Positions 34,457-43,205 of a stretch of 64,000 bases of DNA are shown in pieces. The notes under the pieces were generated by a model, which did no database searches, was not told where the DNA came from, and was given only the letters and a program-made list of their open reading frames with translations. A program made the position numbers and the translations under genes. Source of the stretch: an uncultured Oscillospiraceae bacterium (GTDB lineage: Bacteria > Bacillota > Clostridia > Oscillospirales > Oscillospiraceae); assembly GCA_934622035.1 (NCBI GenBank), contig CAKTVG010000013.1, positions 1 through 64,000 of the forward strand. The letters run 5' to 3'. How positions within the stretch are numbered: the first letter of the stretch is position 1; the number at the start of each line of letters is the position of its first letter.

Positions 34457-34822
34457 ATGAAAAAACTGCTCGCAATCCTTCTGTCCCTGGCAATGCTGGC
34501 TTGCCTGTTTGCAGGCTGCGCAGGACAGGAAGAACCCGCCCCCTCCAGCGAAGCTCCTTCCTCCGAAGCTCCCTCCTCTGAGACTCCCTCCGAGGACAAG
34601 CCCGAAGATCTGTCCGGCACCCTGGTCGTCTATTCCACCCAGACCGATGCCGACCACGAAGTGTTCCTGAAGATCTTCAACGAGAAGTATCCGAACGTCA
34701 AGGTCGAATTCACCAACGACTCTCTCGGCGCTCTGATTGCCCGTGTCAAGGCCGAGAAGGAAAACCCGCAGGCTGACGTCATCTTCGGCGGTCTGTCCCA
34801 GTCCGACGGCGATGCCTATAGC
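34457..34822 (+). pseudogene. 5' part of an iron/phosphonate-type ABC binding lipoprotein, cut at a junction
   Basis: 122 codons. The lipoprotein signal has lipobox FAGC, followed by a SSEAPSSEAP-type linker and the start of a family-1 binding fold (LVVYSTQTDADHEVFLKIF, ADVIFGGLSQSDGDAYS), typical of ferric or 2-aminoethylphosphonate binding proteins. After Ser122 the sequence turns into the antisense of a membrane-protein gene and a stop follows ten codons on (34852). Roughly 220 C-terminal residues are missing. AAGGAG precedes the ATG. Confidence 0.87.
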
Positions 34823-35237
34823 CGTGATATGCGCCTGTGGTGCGCTGAATGACAATGACGGCTGCGCCCGGCGCGAAGGTCTGCGTCAGCAGCGGGCAGC
34901 AGAACCACCACCCGAGAATCAGAAGCGACCATTCGAGCAGATGCTCGTCCTTGGACAATGCCAGCCAGATCCATGTGAAATTTGTAAAGCCATAGCTCAT
35001 AGACATCCAGAGCAGCACCCAGAACAGACTGTAGCCCTCGGTGATGCTGCGGCTGTGGCACACAAGGTGAAAAATGCCATAATCCACCAGCAGATATACC
35101 GCGCCCATCACCAGTCCGACAAGCACGGTCATGTATTTTTTCTTCCATAGAAGCAATCCGAGATACGCGACCAGAAACACAATATCAAGCCAAATGTAAA
35201 GCGGCGAAAACTGCCGCCGCGCAATGAGTTCTGCCAT
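34818..35237 (-). pseudogene. Multi-pass membrane protein, C-terminus lost at a junction
   Basis: 140 codons with four clear helices (LYIWLDIVFLVAYLGLLLW, TVLVGLVMGAVYLLVDYGIF, LFWVLLWMSMSYGFTNFTW, LLILGWWFCCPLLTQTF). The last native residues are about QRTTGAYHGY; after that the frame reads antisense to the binding-protein gene (basic Arg-rich tail). GGAGGGG lies seven bases before the ATG, and a good promoter lies at 35258-35286. I do not recognise the family. Confidence 0.7.
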
Positions 35238-35257
35238 AAATATCCCCTCCGACACCT

Positions 35258-35286
35258 ATTATATAAAAACCGGCGCTGTGCATCAA
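35258..35286 (-). promoter_or_regulatory. Promoter of the truncated membrane-protein gene
   Basis: On the minus strand TTGATG (35286-35281), 17 bases, TATAAT (35263-35258), ending 21 bases before the start codon. Four of six and six of six matches to the sigma-A consensus. Confidence 0.7.
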
Positions 35287-35440
35287 GTGCGGCGGATTTT
35301 CAAAAATCTGTCGATTTTCCAAAAAATCGCAGAATAGGCCCCTAGGATTCAATTGTAAAATCCGCTAAACTAGAATCGGAAAACGGCGAATAGAGCAGCG
35401 TTTTGCCAAAAACCGACAACGGAAAGAAATGGGGTATTTT

Positions 35441-38400
35441 ATGAAGAAGCGGCTATTGTCCATCCTGCTGGTCGTGCTGCTGCTTGTGCAGCTCGTGCCG
35501 GCGACGGTCATCGCCTATCCTGTGCCGGAGCTTGGTGCGCAGGACGGCGTGACCAAGTTTGCCACCGGCGTGCCGATGGGCGTTGCGCATCGCGCAGCGT
35601 GGCGCATGGCACCGGAAAATTCTCTGCTGGCGGTCGCTGCGTCTATCAGCATGGGCATCGACGTGGCGGAGCTGGACGTGAAGATGACCAAGGACGGCGT
35701 TCTGGTCCTCTCGCACGACGGCTCGATCAATCGCTGCGCCATGGGTTCGGGGAATATCTCCGACTACAATTGGGAGCAGCTCAAGACCATTGCGGTCAAG
35801 CCCGGGCAGGGCGGCAGCAGCGCCTATCTTCTCACCGAGGACGATGCAGCGCTTCTGAACAGTCTGCCCAACTATGCCGAGCATTCCGGCACGGCCGTCG
35901 CCGGGCAGACGATTCCGCTCAGCCGCATGGACGACCTGATCGATCTTCTTAAAAAGCTCGGCCCGAACACCATGGTCAACCTCGACCATTGCTTCTCGCA
36001 GGAGCTGTTCACCAGTTGCTATGTGCTGTTCCGCGAGCAGGGCATGCTGAATCACTTCTTCTTCAAGAACTCCAACGACGTGTGGACCATGAACCAGTGG
36101 TACGCCGCTGCGGCCGAGGAGTGGAACAAAAAGCATTCCGACGAGCCTATCACGGCAAAGGACGTGCAGGAGAGCATCCTGTATGTCTATATCATTCGCA
36201 GCGCCGACTACGGCATTTTGCAGTCGCATCTGGACAACGGCGATAAGCTCGTCATGGTTGAAATCTGCATCTCCGACGATCCGTCAGACAAGGTTATCCA
36301 TGAAAAGCTCGAGCCGTGGTGCCTGGAAAACAAGGTTGCAATGTTCGTCAACACCATGTGGTCGGGCCTTTGCAGCACAAAGCCGGACACCGAGGCAACA
36401 TGGGCAGAAATGCTCAATCGCGGCTACACGGCCATTCAGACCGACCGCCCGAGCGAGCTTGCAGGCTACCTTGCCTCTTATAACCGCGACCGCAGCGCAC
36501 AGAGCGTGATCGAGGCCGAACACTTCCACGGCTTCAACTACGGAACGCAGGGATTCTCCGTCCCTGCTGCGGCGGATTCCCGGCTCAATAAAAAGGTCGA
36601 AAAGCTCACGGCGGGCGATGATCTTGAATATCGCCGCATCGTGTTCGACGGCACCGAGGCACTCCTGAATCTCACGATGCAGGGCCTGTCCGGCGGCACG
36701 CTGGGCGTTTACCTCGACGGCCTTGCGGAGGAAAACCGCATCGCGCAGCTCACGCTTGCGGCTTCTGAGGATTACCGCACCGTTACGGCCGCGCTGGATA
36801 AGACCCCTGAGGCCGGAACGCACACGGTGTATCTGCGCTTTACGGGTGCGCCCAAGCAGGTGCTGGCTTCGCTTGATTCCTTCCGCTTTGTCAGCGCGGC
36901 GAGCTTTACGGACGCGCAGCTGGAGGAGCTTCAGATCACCACGACCGCCGGTACGGCGCCGGTGCTTCCCGGCAGCGTGCAGGTTACGGCCAATGGCGAG
37001 ACCTACGGACTGGAGGTTCGCTGGGAGCAGGTCGCGGCAAGCAGCTACGCCAAGGAAGGACAGTTCCTTGTGCTTGGCTATGTTCCGGCGCTGGGCTGCT
37101 ATGCCAAGGCGCTTGTGACTGTGACGGCGACGTCGGTTGTCAAGCCTGAGATCACGACCGATGGCCTTGCCCTGTGGCTGGATGCCTCCGAGGGCGTGAC
37201 GGCGGAAAACGGCGCGGTCTCTGCGTGGGCCTCGAAGGTCGGCAACATCACCGCGACGGTCAAGTCCGGCAGCCCGACCGTGAAGGGCAAGGGCATCGCC
37301 TTTGACGGCGACGACAGCATGGATCTGGTTCTGCCGGAGAATTTCTGGAACGGCAAGAGCGAGTTCACGGTGCTGCTGTATAATTCCTCCGAAAATATCA
37401 CGGCCGGCGCGAACAACGGCACGTCCAGCCAGTACCACAGCGTTTTGTACTTCGGTGAGACCGGGAGCTGGGGCAGCGCATACTTTAATGCCAGCCAGAA
37501 TGAAGTCATCTGGCGCTTCGGCAGCGGCACGAGCGGCGACTACGGCACGACCTACACCCGTCCCTTGAACATCGGCAGCCTCTTTACCTCCACGGCCATC
37601 CGCAAAAACGGCCTGAGAGACACCCTCTTTGTCAACGGCGAGAAGGTCTACACCGGCACTGCCGCGGCAGAGCAGAGCAAGAACATCAAGTCCGAGGGCT
37701 GGATCGGCCTCGGCAAAAACGGCAACTATTTCAAGGGCACGATCAACGAGATCCTGATCTATGACCGTGCACTCGCGGATGACGAAATCACTGCGGCGCA
37801 GCTCGCGCTTGCCGAAAAGTACGCCGACAAGGTCAGCGCGGTCGAGGCTGTCGCCGTCACCTGCGAGGCGGGCACAGCGCCCGTGCTTCCCAAGACGGTC
37901 AAGATCACCTATGAGAGCGGTGCAAGCATCGATCTTGGCGTGCAGTGGGAACGCATCAATCCGAACGACTATCTTGAAGAAGGCAGCTTCCCGGTCAAGG
38001 GCACGCTGGCCGACGGCACGCCTGTGGTGGCAACCGTGACGGTCACCGCAAAGAGCGTGAAGGAACCGGTCACGACGCGCGGCCTGATGTTCTGGCTCAA
38101 CGCTTCCGAGGGCGTGAGCACGGACGACAGCGGCGTTGTCACACAGTGGAAGTCCAAGGTGGGCGACGCCGTCGCCACGAAGAAGAAGGGCGACGCGAAG
38201 CTGACGCAGAACGCCGTCAACGGAAAACCCGCCGTTACCTTTGACGGCAGCGAGGATGTCTTGCAGATGGTGCTCGAAAACGGCGCGCTCAATGGCCTTG
38301 AGGGCGTGACCGTCGTGACCTACGCGGCCTCCAGAACGCCGTGGAAGCAGACGAACAACTCCTTTGACTGGAACGTGCAGCGCCACACGCTGTTCTCTGC

Positions 38401-40795
38401 GGACGAGTCCGGTAGCTGGGGCAGCTTCTACACTGGCATTTATTCCGACGCGATCTCCGCACGCTTCGGCACCGGCACGTCGAACGACAACGGCTTCCGC
38501 GCCGAGCGCTCCGAGAGCACGGAGGGCTTCACCGCCACGAGCATCCGCTGGAACGGCAGCACCAAGACCTACGACGTGCAGGTTGGCGGTGAGCAGTTCG
38601 GCACCGGCGTCTCTCTTGGCAGCAAGACCGCCAACAATAAGAACATCTTCTATTTCGGCACCGGCAAGGGCAACACCTACTGGACGGGCGACGTTTGCGA
38701 CATTCTGGTCTATGACCGCGTCCTGACCGACGAGGAGCTGGCCGACGTCAATGATTATCTCCGCGATCTCTACGAGCCGAAGGACAAGACCGTCTCCACC
38801 GATGGCCTGATCTTCTGGCTGGATGCCTCCGAGGGCGTGGAGCAGGATGCCTCCGGCAAGGTTACCAAGTGGGATTCCCGCACGAGGAGCGTCTCTGCGA
38901 CCAACAAGAAGGGAACACCGACCGTTAAGGAGAATGCCTCCAACGGCAAGCCCGGCGTGTACTTCAGCGGCAACGGCGACGTGATGCAGATGGTGCTGGC
39001 TGACGGCCGCCTGAACGGCCTGACCGGCGCGACCGTCATCGCCTATGCTTCTCCGGAAACGAGCTGGAAATACAACGAGGGCAACGGCCTTGCGTGGAAC
39101 GTGCAGCGCCGCTCGCTGTTCTATGTGGATGAAGCGGGGAGCTGGGGCAGCTTCTTTGCCAGCGTCTACACCGACGCCGTCGCGGCACGCTTCGGCACCG
39201 GTACGGCCAACGACTACGGCTTCAGCGCCGCGCGCGCGCGCGAAACGACCGCCTACGGCGCAACGGCCATCCGCTGGGACGGCACGACCTATGAGGCGAC
39301 GGTCGACGGCGAGGCCTTCGGCATCGGTACGTCCAAGAGCAATGTGACAAAGAACAATAAGAACATCGTCTATTTCGGCACCGGCAAGGAAAACACCTAC
39401 TGGAAGGGCACGCTCTGTGAGGTGCTGGTCTACGACCGCGCGCTTACGGATGCGGAGCTGGAAAACGTTTATAACTACTTGGACGACAAGTACACCGAAA
39501 AGACCGAACCGGAGATTCATGTCACCGGCGTGTATCTCAAGGAGGAGGGCGAGCAGCTCACGCTCCATCGCGGCGAGAGCTGGAAGCTGACGGCGGCTGC
39601 GGTTCCGGCCAACGCCGTGGATACCGGCCTGACCTTTGCGACCTCCGATCCCAAGGTCGTCGCGGTTGATGAAAACGGCAAGATCACCGCGACCGGCCTC
39701 GGCTATGCGACCGTCATCGTCACGACTAAGGACGGCGATTACAGTGCATGGTGCGGCGTCAGCGTCGAACGCACCGAGGCCGAAAAGCTCTGGCAGAACA
39801 TTCAGGACATCGTCACCTGGGCGGGCAAACAGGACCCGGCCACTTATGCCAACTGGGACGAGATGCAGCGGGCGCTCGATGCGGTCAAGACCGTGTCCGA
39901 AGCCAGCAGCCTCGAGGAGCTGACACCCGTCTATCAGACGCTGCGCGGGGCCATGCTGGGCCTGCTGGAGAAGGTTGACTATCGCTTCACCTCCGAGACT
40001 TCCGACCAGACGCTTGAGGCCGGTGCGGCGCTTGAGCTGGAGATCGTTCCCGCAAGCGAGCATTTTCTCAACGTGCAGGTGGACGGTGCACCGCTGGAGC
40101 AGTCGGCCTACACGCTCGAAACGGTAAATGACGGACTGAAGCTCACACTCAAGCCGGAGTACATGGCGACGCTCGGCCTTGGAAGCCACACCGTCAAGAC
40201 ACTCTTTGCCAACGGTGAGGCCGCGACCGGCTTCACCCTGATCCGCTCGGTCGAGGGTGTGACGCTCGAGCCGCAGGCGGCGGAGCTGACCGTGGGTGAA
40301 AGCCTGACCGTAAATGCGGTCGTGCAGCCCGCGGACGCAACGAACGCGAATGTTTCCTTCACCAGCAGCGCCCCGGCGGTCGCCACGGTGGATGAAAACG
40401 GCGTTGTGACCGCCCTGAAGCCCGGCCAGACCGTTATCACCGTCACTACGGCGGACGGTGGCTTTACCGCAAGCTGCGCCCTGACCGTCAAGGCGGCACC
40501 TTGCAGGCATGAGCACACGGCACGCGAGAACGAGCAGAAGCCGACCTGTACAAAGGACGGTTATTCCGGCGATCTCGTCTGCAAGGACTGCGGCCGGACG
40601 ATTGAAAAGGGCGAGACGCTGCCCAAGACCGGCCATAAGTACGTCAACGGCGTCTGCACCGTCTGCGGGAAGAAGGCTGCGGCGCCCACCACGGCCGACG
40701 GCTTCGCGTTGCCGCTGACGCTGGCTGCGGCCATCGTGAGCCTGATCGCGCTGGCAATCCTCGTGCTTGTCAGAATGCGCAAGGACACGGTTTGA
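35441..40795 (+). CDS. Giant surface GDPD-like phosphodiesterase with CBM, LamG and Big modules
   Basis: A 1784-aa secreted protein. The signal peptide ends near VIAYP. The glycerophosphodiester phosphodiesterase barrel (about 40-345) carries AHRAAWRMAPENS, DVAELDVKMTKDG and LVLSHDGSINR, the His/Glu/Asp set used on glycerophosphodiesters or teichoic-acid-like backbones. A CBM6/35-like domain (EAEHFHGFNYG, about 355-485) follows, then Ig-like segments and three LamG-like modules starting ITTDGLALWLDASEG, VTTRGLMFWLNASEG and VSTDGLIFWLDASEG; the second and third are near-duplicates. Two Big-type domains, a helical spacer and a CxxC ribbon (about 1690-1745) precede a C-terminal helix and RMRKDTV. 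There is no PxTGD at the helix. Start at 35441 is set by the signal peptide and GGGG upstream. A weak TTCAAT-17-TAGAAT promoter lies at 35348-35376. Confidence 0.85.
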   Translation: MKKRLLSILLVVLLLVQLVPATVIAYPVPELGAQDGVTKFATGVPMGVAHRAAWRMAPENSLLAVAASISMGIDVAELDVKMTKDGVLVLSHDGSINRCAMGSGNISDYNWEQLKTIAVKPGQGGSSAYLLTEDDAALLNSLPNYAEHSGTAVAGQTIPLSRMDDLIDLLKKLGPNTMVNLDHCFSQELFTSCYVLFREQGMLNHFFFKNSNDVWTMNQWYAAAAEEWNKKHSDEPITAKDVQESILYVYIIRSADYGILQSHLDNGDKLVMVEICISDDPSDKVIHEKLEPWCLENKVAMFVNTMWSGLCSTKPDTEATWAEMLNRGYTAIQTDRPSELAGYLASYNRDRSAQSVIEAEHFHGFNYGTQGFSVPAAADSRLNKKVEKLTAGDDLEYRRIVFDGTEALLNLTMQGLSGGTLGVYLDGLAEENRIAQLTLAASEDYRTVTAALDKTPEAGTHTVYLRFTGAPKQVLASLDSFRFVSAASFTDAQLEELQITTTAGTAPVLPGSVQVTANGETYGLEVRWEQVAASSYAKEGQFLVLGYVPALGCYAKALVTVTATSVVKPEITTDGLALWLDASEGVTAENGAVSAWASKVGNITATVKSGSPTVKGKGIAFDGDDSMDLVLPENFWNGKSEFTVLLYNSSENITAGANNGTSSQYHSVLYFGETGSWGSAYFNASQNEVIWRFGSGTSGDYGTTYTRPLNIGSLFTSTAIRKNGLRDTLFVNGEKVYTGTAAAEQSKNIKSEGWIGLGKNGNYFKGTINEILIYDRALADDEITAAQLALAEKYADKVSAVEAVAVTCEAGTAPVLPKTVKITYESGASIDLGVQWERINPNDYLEEGSFPVKGTLADGTPVVATVTVTAKSVKEPVTTRGLMFWLNASEGVSTDDSGVVTQWKSKVGDAVATKKKGDAKLTQNAVNGKPAVTFDGSEDVLQMVLENGALNGLEGVTVVTYAASRTPWKQTNNSFDWNVQRHTLFSADESGSWGSFYTGIYSDAISARFGTGTSNDNGFRAERSESTEGFTATSIRWNGSTKTYDVQVGGEQFGTGVSLGSKTANNKNIFYFGTGKGNTYWTGDVCDILVYDRVLTDEELADVNDYLRDLYEPKDKTVSTDGLIFWLDASEGVEQDASGKVTKWDSRTRSVSATNKKGTPTVKENASNGKPGVYFSGNGDVMQMVLADGRLNGLTGATVIAYASPETSWKYNEGNGLAWNVQRRSLFYVDEAGSWGSFFASVYTDAVAARFGTGTANDYGFSAARARETTAYGATAIRWDGTTYEATVDGEAFGIGTSKSNVTKNNKNIVYFGTGKENTYWKGTLCEVLVYDRALTDAELENVYNYLDDKYTEKTEPEIHVTGVYLKEEGEQLTLHRGESWKLTAAAVPANAVDTGLTFATSDPKVVAVDENGKITATGLGYATVIVTTKDGDYSAWCGVSVERTEAEKLWQNIQDIVTWAGKQDPATYANWDEMQRALDAVKTVSEASSLEELTPVYQTLRGAMLGLLEKVDYRFTSETSDQTLEAGAALELEIVPASEHFLNVQVDGAPLEQSAYTLETVNDGLKLTLKPEYMATLGLGSHTVKTLFANGEAATGFTLIRSVEGVTLEPQAAELTVGESLTVNAVVQPADATNANVSFTSSAPAVATVDENGVVTALKPGQTVITVTTADGGFTASCALTVKAAPCRHEHTARENEQKPTCTKDGYSGDLVCKDCGRTIEKGETLPKTGHKYVNGVCTVCGKKAAAPTTADGFALPLTLAAAIVSLIALAILVLVRMRKDTV

Positions 40796-40824
40796 TAAGT
40801 GTGAAATAAGAAACGAACTACACA

Positions 40825-40855
40825 AGCGCCCTGCCGGAGTTTCCGGCAGGGCGCT
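40825..40855 (+). terminator. Terminator palindrome (AGCGCCCTGCCGG family, copy 2)
   Basis: AGCGCCCTGCCGG with its perfect complement around the loop AGTTT, about 30 bases after the GDPD-like gene. Same 13-base core as at 30714 and 41110. Confidence 0.75.
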
Positions 40856-40891
40856 GTCAGCGTGCCGAAAAACTCTTTTCGGCACGCTGAC
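40856..40891. repeat. Hairpin abutting the terminator palindrome
   Basis: GTCAGCGTGCCGAAAA pairs perfectly with TTTTCGGCACGCTGAC (16 bp, 4-base loop). It directly follows copy 2 of the terminator palindrome. A similar side-by-side arrangement occurs at 7436-7496. Confidence 0.65.
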
Positions 40892-40917
40892 AGACTGCGA
40901 AAAAGTTCGGAAGACAA

Positions 40918-41002
40918 GCAACTCACGCCCGTCGGCGTACATAGGTACGGTAGGGCGTGAGTTGCGAAGTAAGTCAAAATCCTTGCATAGCAAGCTGATT
41001 TT
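40918..41002. repeat. Two further intergenic inverted repeats
   Basis: GCAACTCACGCCC (40918-40930) pairs with GGGCGTGAGTTGC (40953-40965) around a 22-base loop that itself holds GTAC twice. Then AAAATC-CTTGC-ATA-GCAAG-CT-GATTTT spans 40976-41002. They sit between two copies of the terminator palindrome in a 360-base gap with no gene. Confidence 0.6.
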
Positions 41003-41109
41003 TAGACTATACAGTTCGGAATAAGCCACTTTTGCAAATGAAATCCAGAGAGCAAAAACCATTAAATTGTGAATCGATTTTGGCGATTACGGACTTTTTG
41101 ACTGTCTGG

Positions 41110-41143
41110 CAAGCGCCCTGCCGGATTTCCGGCAGGGCGCTTG
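41110..41143 (-). terminator. Terminator palindrome (AGCGCCCTGCCGG family, copy 3)
   Basis: CAAGCGCCCTGCCGG, loop ATTT, and the perfect complement, 14 bases beyond the stop of the leftward LacI-kinase gene. Same core as copies 1 and 2. Confidence 0.75.
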
Positions 41144-41157
41144 TATTATAGATGCGT

Positions 41158-43083
41158 TTACAGGATCGTGCCGAAGTGCAGATCAAGCATGGATTTATAG
41201 TCCGCGGAGGCAATGTTGCCGCTGCGTGTCACGCTGAGGCTGGCGGCAAAGTTGGCGTATTTGATCGCATAGTCAAAGTCTGCACGGTCGGAAAGACAGG
41301 TCATCAGCGCGGCAATGAAGCAGTCGCTTGCGCCCGTGGCATCCACAACCTCTACCTGCTCCGTGGGATAATAGCGGATGCGGTCGCAGCCCTCGGCCAG
41401 AAATGCACAGCCGCGCTCGGCCAGTGTGACAATGATATTGCGCACACCCTTGGCCCGATAGGCATAGATCCGCTCCTCCAGCGTTTCCAGCTCCGGCCGC
41501 AGCATGGCAATTTCGCTTTCGTTGGGAAGCAGCAGGAACAGACCGTCCAGCCATTCGGCCTCGTATTCGGCGGGCAGGAAATTGTTCGGCTTGAGAATCA
41601 TATCAATTCGCTTTTCTGCGCATTGCCGGAAAACCTCGGCCAGCGCATCCTGCGGAATGGCAGTGTGGCAGGAGCAGAAGCGCACGTCGGTGAACAGCTC
41701 TCGATGCTTGAGAATCTGCTGTGCACTGAGCGCATCGTTCGCGCCAGCATGAACCAGTACAAGATTGTCGCCATTTTGCGCGACGGAAATGTAGGCACAG
41801 CCGGTGGCATTGGTCTTGTCCATGCGAATGCCGTCCACATCGACGCGGTGGTTGGTCAGATTTTCGTAAATCAGATGTCCCTCGCGGTCGTTGCCGACGC
41901 AGCCGAGCACGGAGATGTTGCAGCCGAGCTGGCTTGCGCAGATAGCCTGATTGGCCGCGCGGCCACCGACGGTGATGCTTTTTTTGTTTACGACGCTTAC
42001 ACAGTTGACCGCCGGAAGATACGAAGCGTAGAGGGTGACGTCGATGCTCAGGTCGCCGACGATGATGCTGCGCTTGCCGCGGCTGCCGTAGGGCGTGGCG
42101 ACGCTCGCTCCCTCTGCGACGGCGGTGCTGACGGTGCGGCTTTCCTCCACGTCGGAGGACTTATAAATTAAGGCGTTGAGCTGCTTTGTGATGCTTTTTG
42201 CAAACTCCTCGTAGGGATATTCCACATGCGTGAGCTGCGGCAGGAAGCCCTCCAAATGGCAGGAGTCGTCCAGCAAAAGCACCGAGCACTGCTCCGGAAC
42301 GGGGCACTTGCAGCGGCTGGCATATTGATACAGCAGCGGCGCCGACCGGCTGCCGGCACAGATGACCGCCGTCGTTCCAACGTCAAAGAGCTGCGCAAGC
42401 TTTAAAAATCCCTCGTCGCGCTGCGTGAAATGCACGCACAGCTTTTCGTCAAAGGGAATGGAAGCCTGATAGAGGGCCTTACGGTAGCCGTCAAGGAAGC
42501 GGTTGTCCAGAAGATCACCGTCACAGAATAAGGCGATTTTACGGTGCATCTTATCGGTCAGATACTTGGTGGCGGCAAAGGCGGCCTGCCGGAAGTCAAA
42601 GCGCGTCTGGTATGCACCTGGCTCGCGCATGAGGTCGGCAAAGACATAGGGCTTTTTCAGCTCGCGCAGGAGGCTGAGCGTCCGCTCCGCCACGCCGCCC
42701 TCGCACTGCGTGATGGGATAGAAAATCAGACCGTCCACCTGCTTCTGCATGACGATCAGCAGCAGATCGTATTCTTCGTCCGGGCTGCCCTTGGAGTTGA
42801 GCAGCATCAGGCAGTAGCCGAGTGCGCGCACCTCCTGCTCAATGGCCGTGATTAGACCGGAAAAAAACGGCGAGGCGACGTCCGGAACGATCAGCGCGAT
42901 GGTGTGCGACGAGACACTAAGCTGGTCGCGGATGTTCTTATAGGGTGTGAACTGGTACTGCCGCGCAACGTCCAGCACGCGCTTGCGCGTTTCCTCGGTA
43001 ATGTTTTCATCCTTGTTGTTCAGAACCTTGGAAACGGTGGATACCGAGACCTGCGCGAGTCTGGCGATGTCCTTGATCGTCAT
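41158..43083 (-). CDS. LacI-family repressor fused to a PfkB/ribokinase-family sugar kinase
   Basis: A 641-aa fusion. Residues 1-50 are a LacI helix-turn-helix (MTIKDIARLAQVSVSTVSKVLNN) with hinge; about 55-330 form the periplasmic-binding-like effector domain (TIALIVPDVASPFFSGLI, GYCLMLLNSKG). From about 345 a complete PfkB kinase follows: IIVGDLSIDV, substrate motif TVGGRAANQAI, GCAYISV, and the anion-hole motif DATGASD with catalytic Asp587 (usual form DTxGAGD). The polypeptide could repress its target genes and phosphorylate the inducing sugar itself. The ATG at 43083 begins the canonical HTH and has GGAG upstream; the in-frame ATG at 43119 lacks one. Probably autoregulated through a palindrome at 43158-43168. 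It stands alone, facing the GDPD-like gene. Confidence 0.88.
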   Translation of the reverse strand: MTIKDIARLAQVSVSTVSKVLNNKDENITEETRKRVLDVARQYQFTPYKNIRDQLSVSSHTIALIVPDVASPFFSGLITAIEQEVRALGYCLMLLNSKGSPDEEYDLLLIVMQKQVDGLIFYPITQCEGGVAERTLSLLRELKKPYVFADLMREPGAYQTRFDFRQAAFAATKYLTDKMHRKIALFCDGDLLDNRFLDGYRKALYQASIPFDEKLCVHFTQRDEGFLKLAQLFDVGTTAVICAGSRSAPLLYQYASRCKCPVPEQCSVLLLDDSCHLEGFLPQLTHVEYPYEEFAKSITKQLNALIYKSSDVEESRTVSTAVAEGASVATPYGSRGKRSIIVGDLSIDVTLYASYLPAVNCVSVVNKKSITVGGRAANQAICASQLGCNISVLGCVGNDREGHLIYENLTNHRVDVDGIRMDKTNATGCAYISVAQNGDNLVLVHAGANDALSAQQILKHRELFTDVRFCSCHTAIPQDALAEVFRQCAEKRIDMILKPNNFLPAEYEAEWLDGLFLLLPNESEIAMLRPELETLEERIYAYRAKGVRNIIVTLAERGCAFLAEGCDRIRYYPTEQVEVVDATGASDCFIAALMTCLSDRADFDYAIKYANFAASLSVTRSGNIASADYKSMLDLHFGTIL

Positions 43084-43157
43084 AATGAAGCGCTCCTTCC
43101 GCACTAATTCCACATTCATTTCGACAGAATCGAATGGGAAACTTCGTTTTTTCTAAG

Positions 43158-43168
43158 AAAACCGTTTT
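43158..43168. promoter_or_regulatory. Candidate LacI-type operator
   Basis: AAAAC-C-GTTTT, an 11-base palindrome with a central C/G, just downstream of the promoter of the LacI-kinase gene. LacI-family operators are typically short palindromes with a central CG. Binding by the encoded fusion is inferred. Confidence 0.45.
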
Positions 43169-43176
43169 TTTAGTTC

Positions 43177-43205
43177 AGTATACCACGAAATAGCCCGGAA
43201 GTCCA
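43177..43205 (-). promoter_or_regulatory. Promoter of the LacI-kinase gene
   Basis: Minus strand TGGACT (43205-43200), 17 bases, TATACT (43182-43177): four and five of six consensus matches with ideal spacing. The transcript would start near 43170, directly over the candidate operator. Confidence 0.55.

Noticed and set aside
40500..40680. LPKTG sequence in the GDPD-like protein read as a sortase signal
   Set aside because: It lies in a CxxC...LPKTGHKY ribbon about 45 residues before the terminal helix and is followed by GHKY and more Cys pairs, not by the helix. It is a repeat feature rather than a sorting signal.
36284..41062. Open frame of 1592 codons on the minus strand opposite the GDPD-like gene
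   Set aside because: It is the antisense of a GC-biased repetitive gene with clear domains on the plus strand. The antisense product is Arg/His/Val-rich, without motifs, signal peptide or ribosome site.
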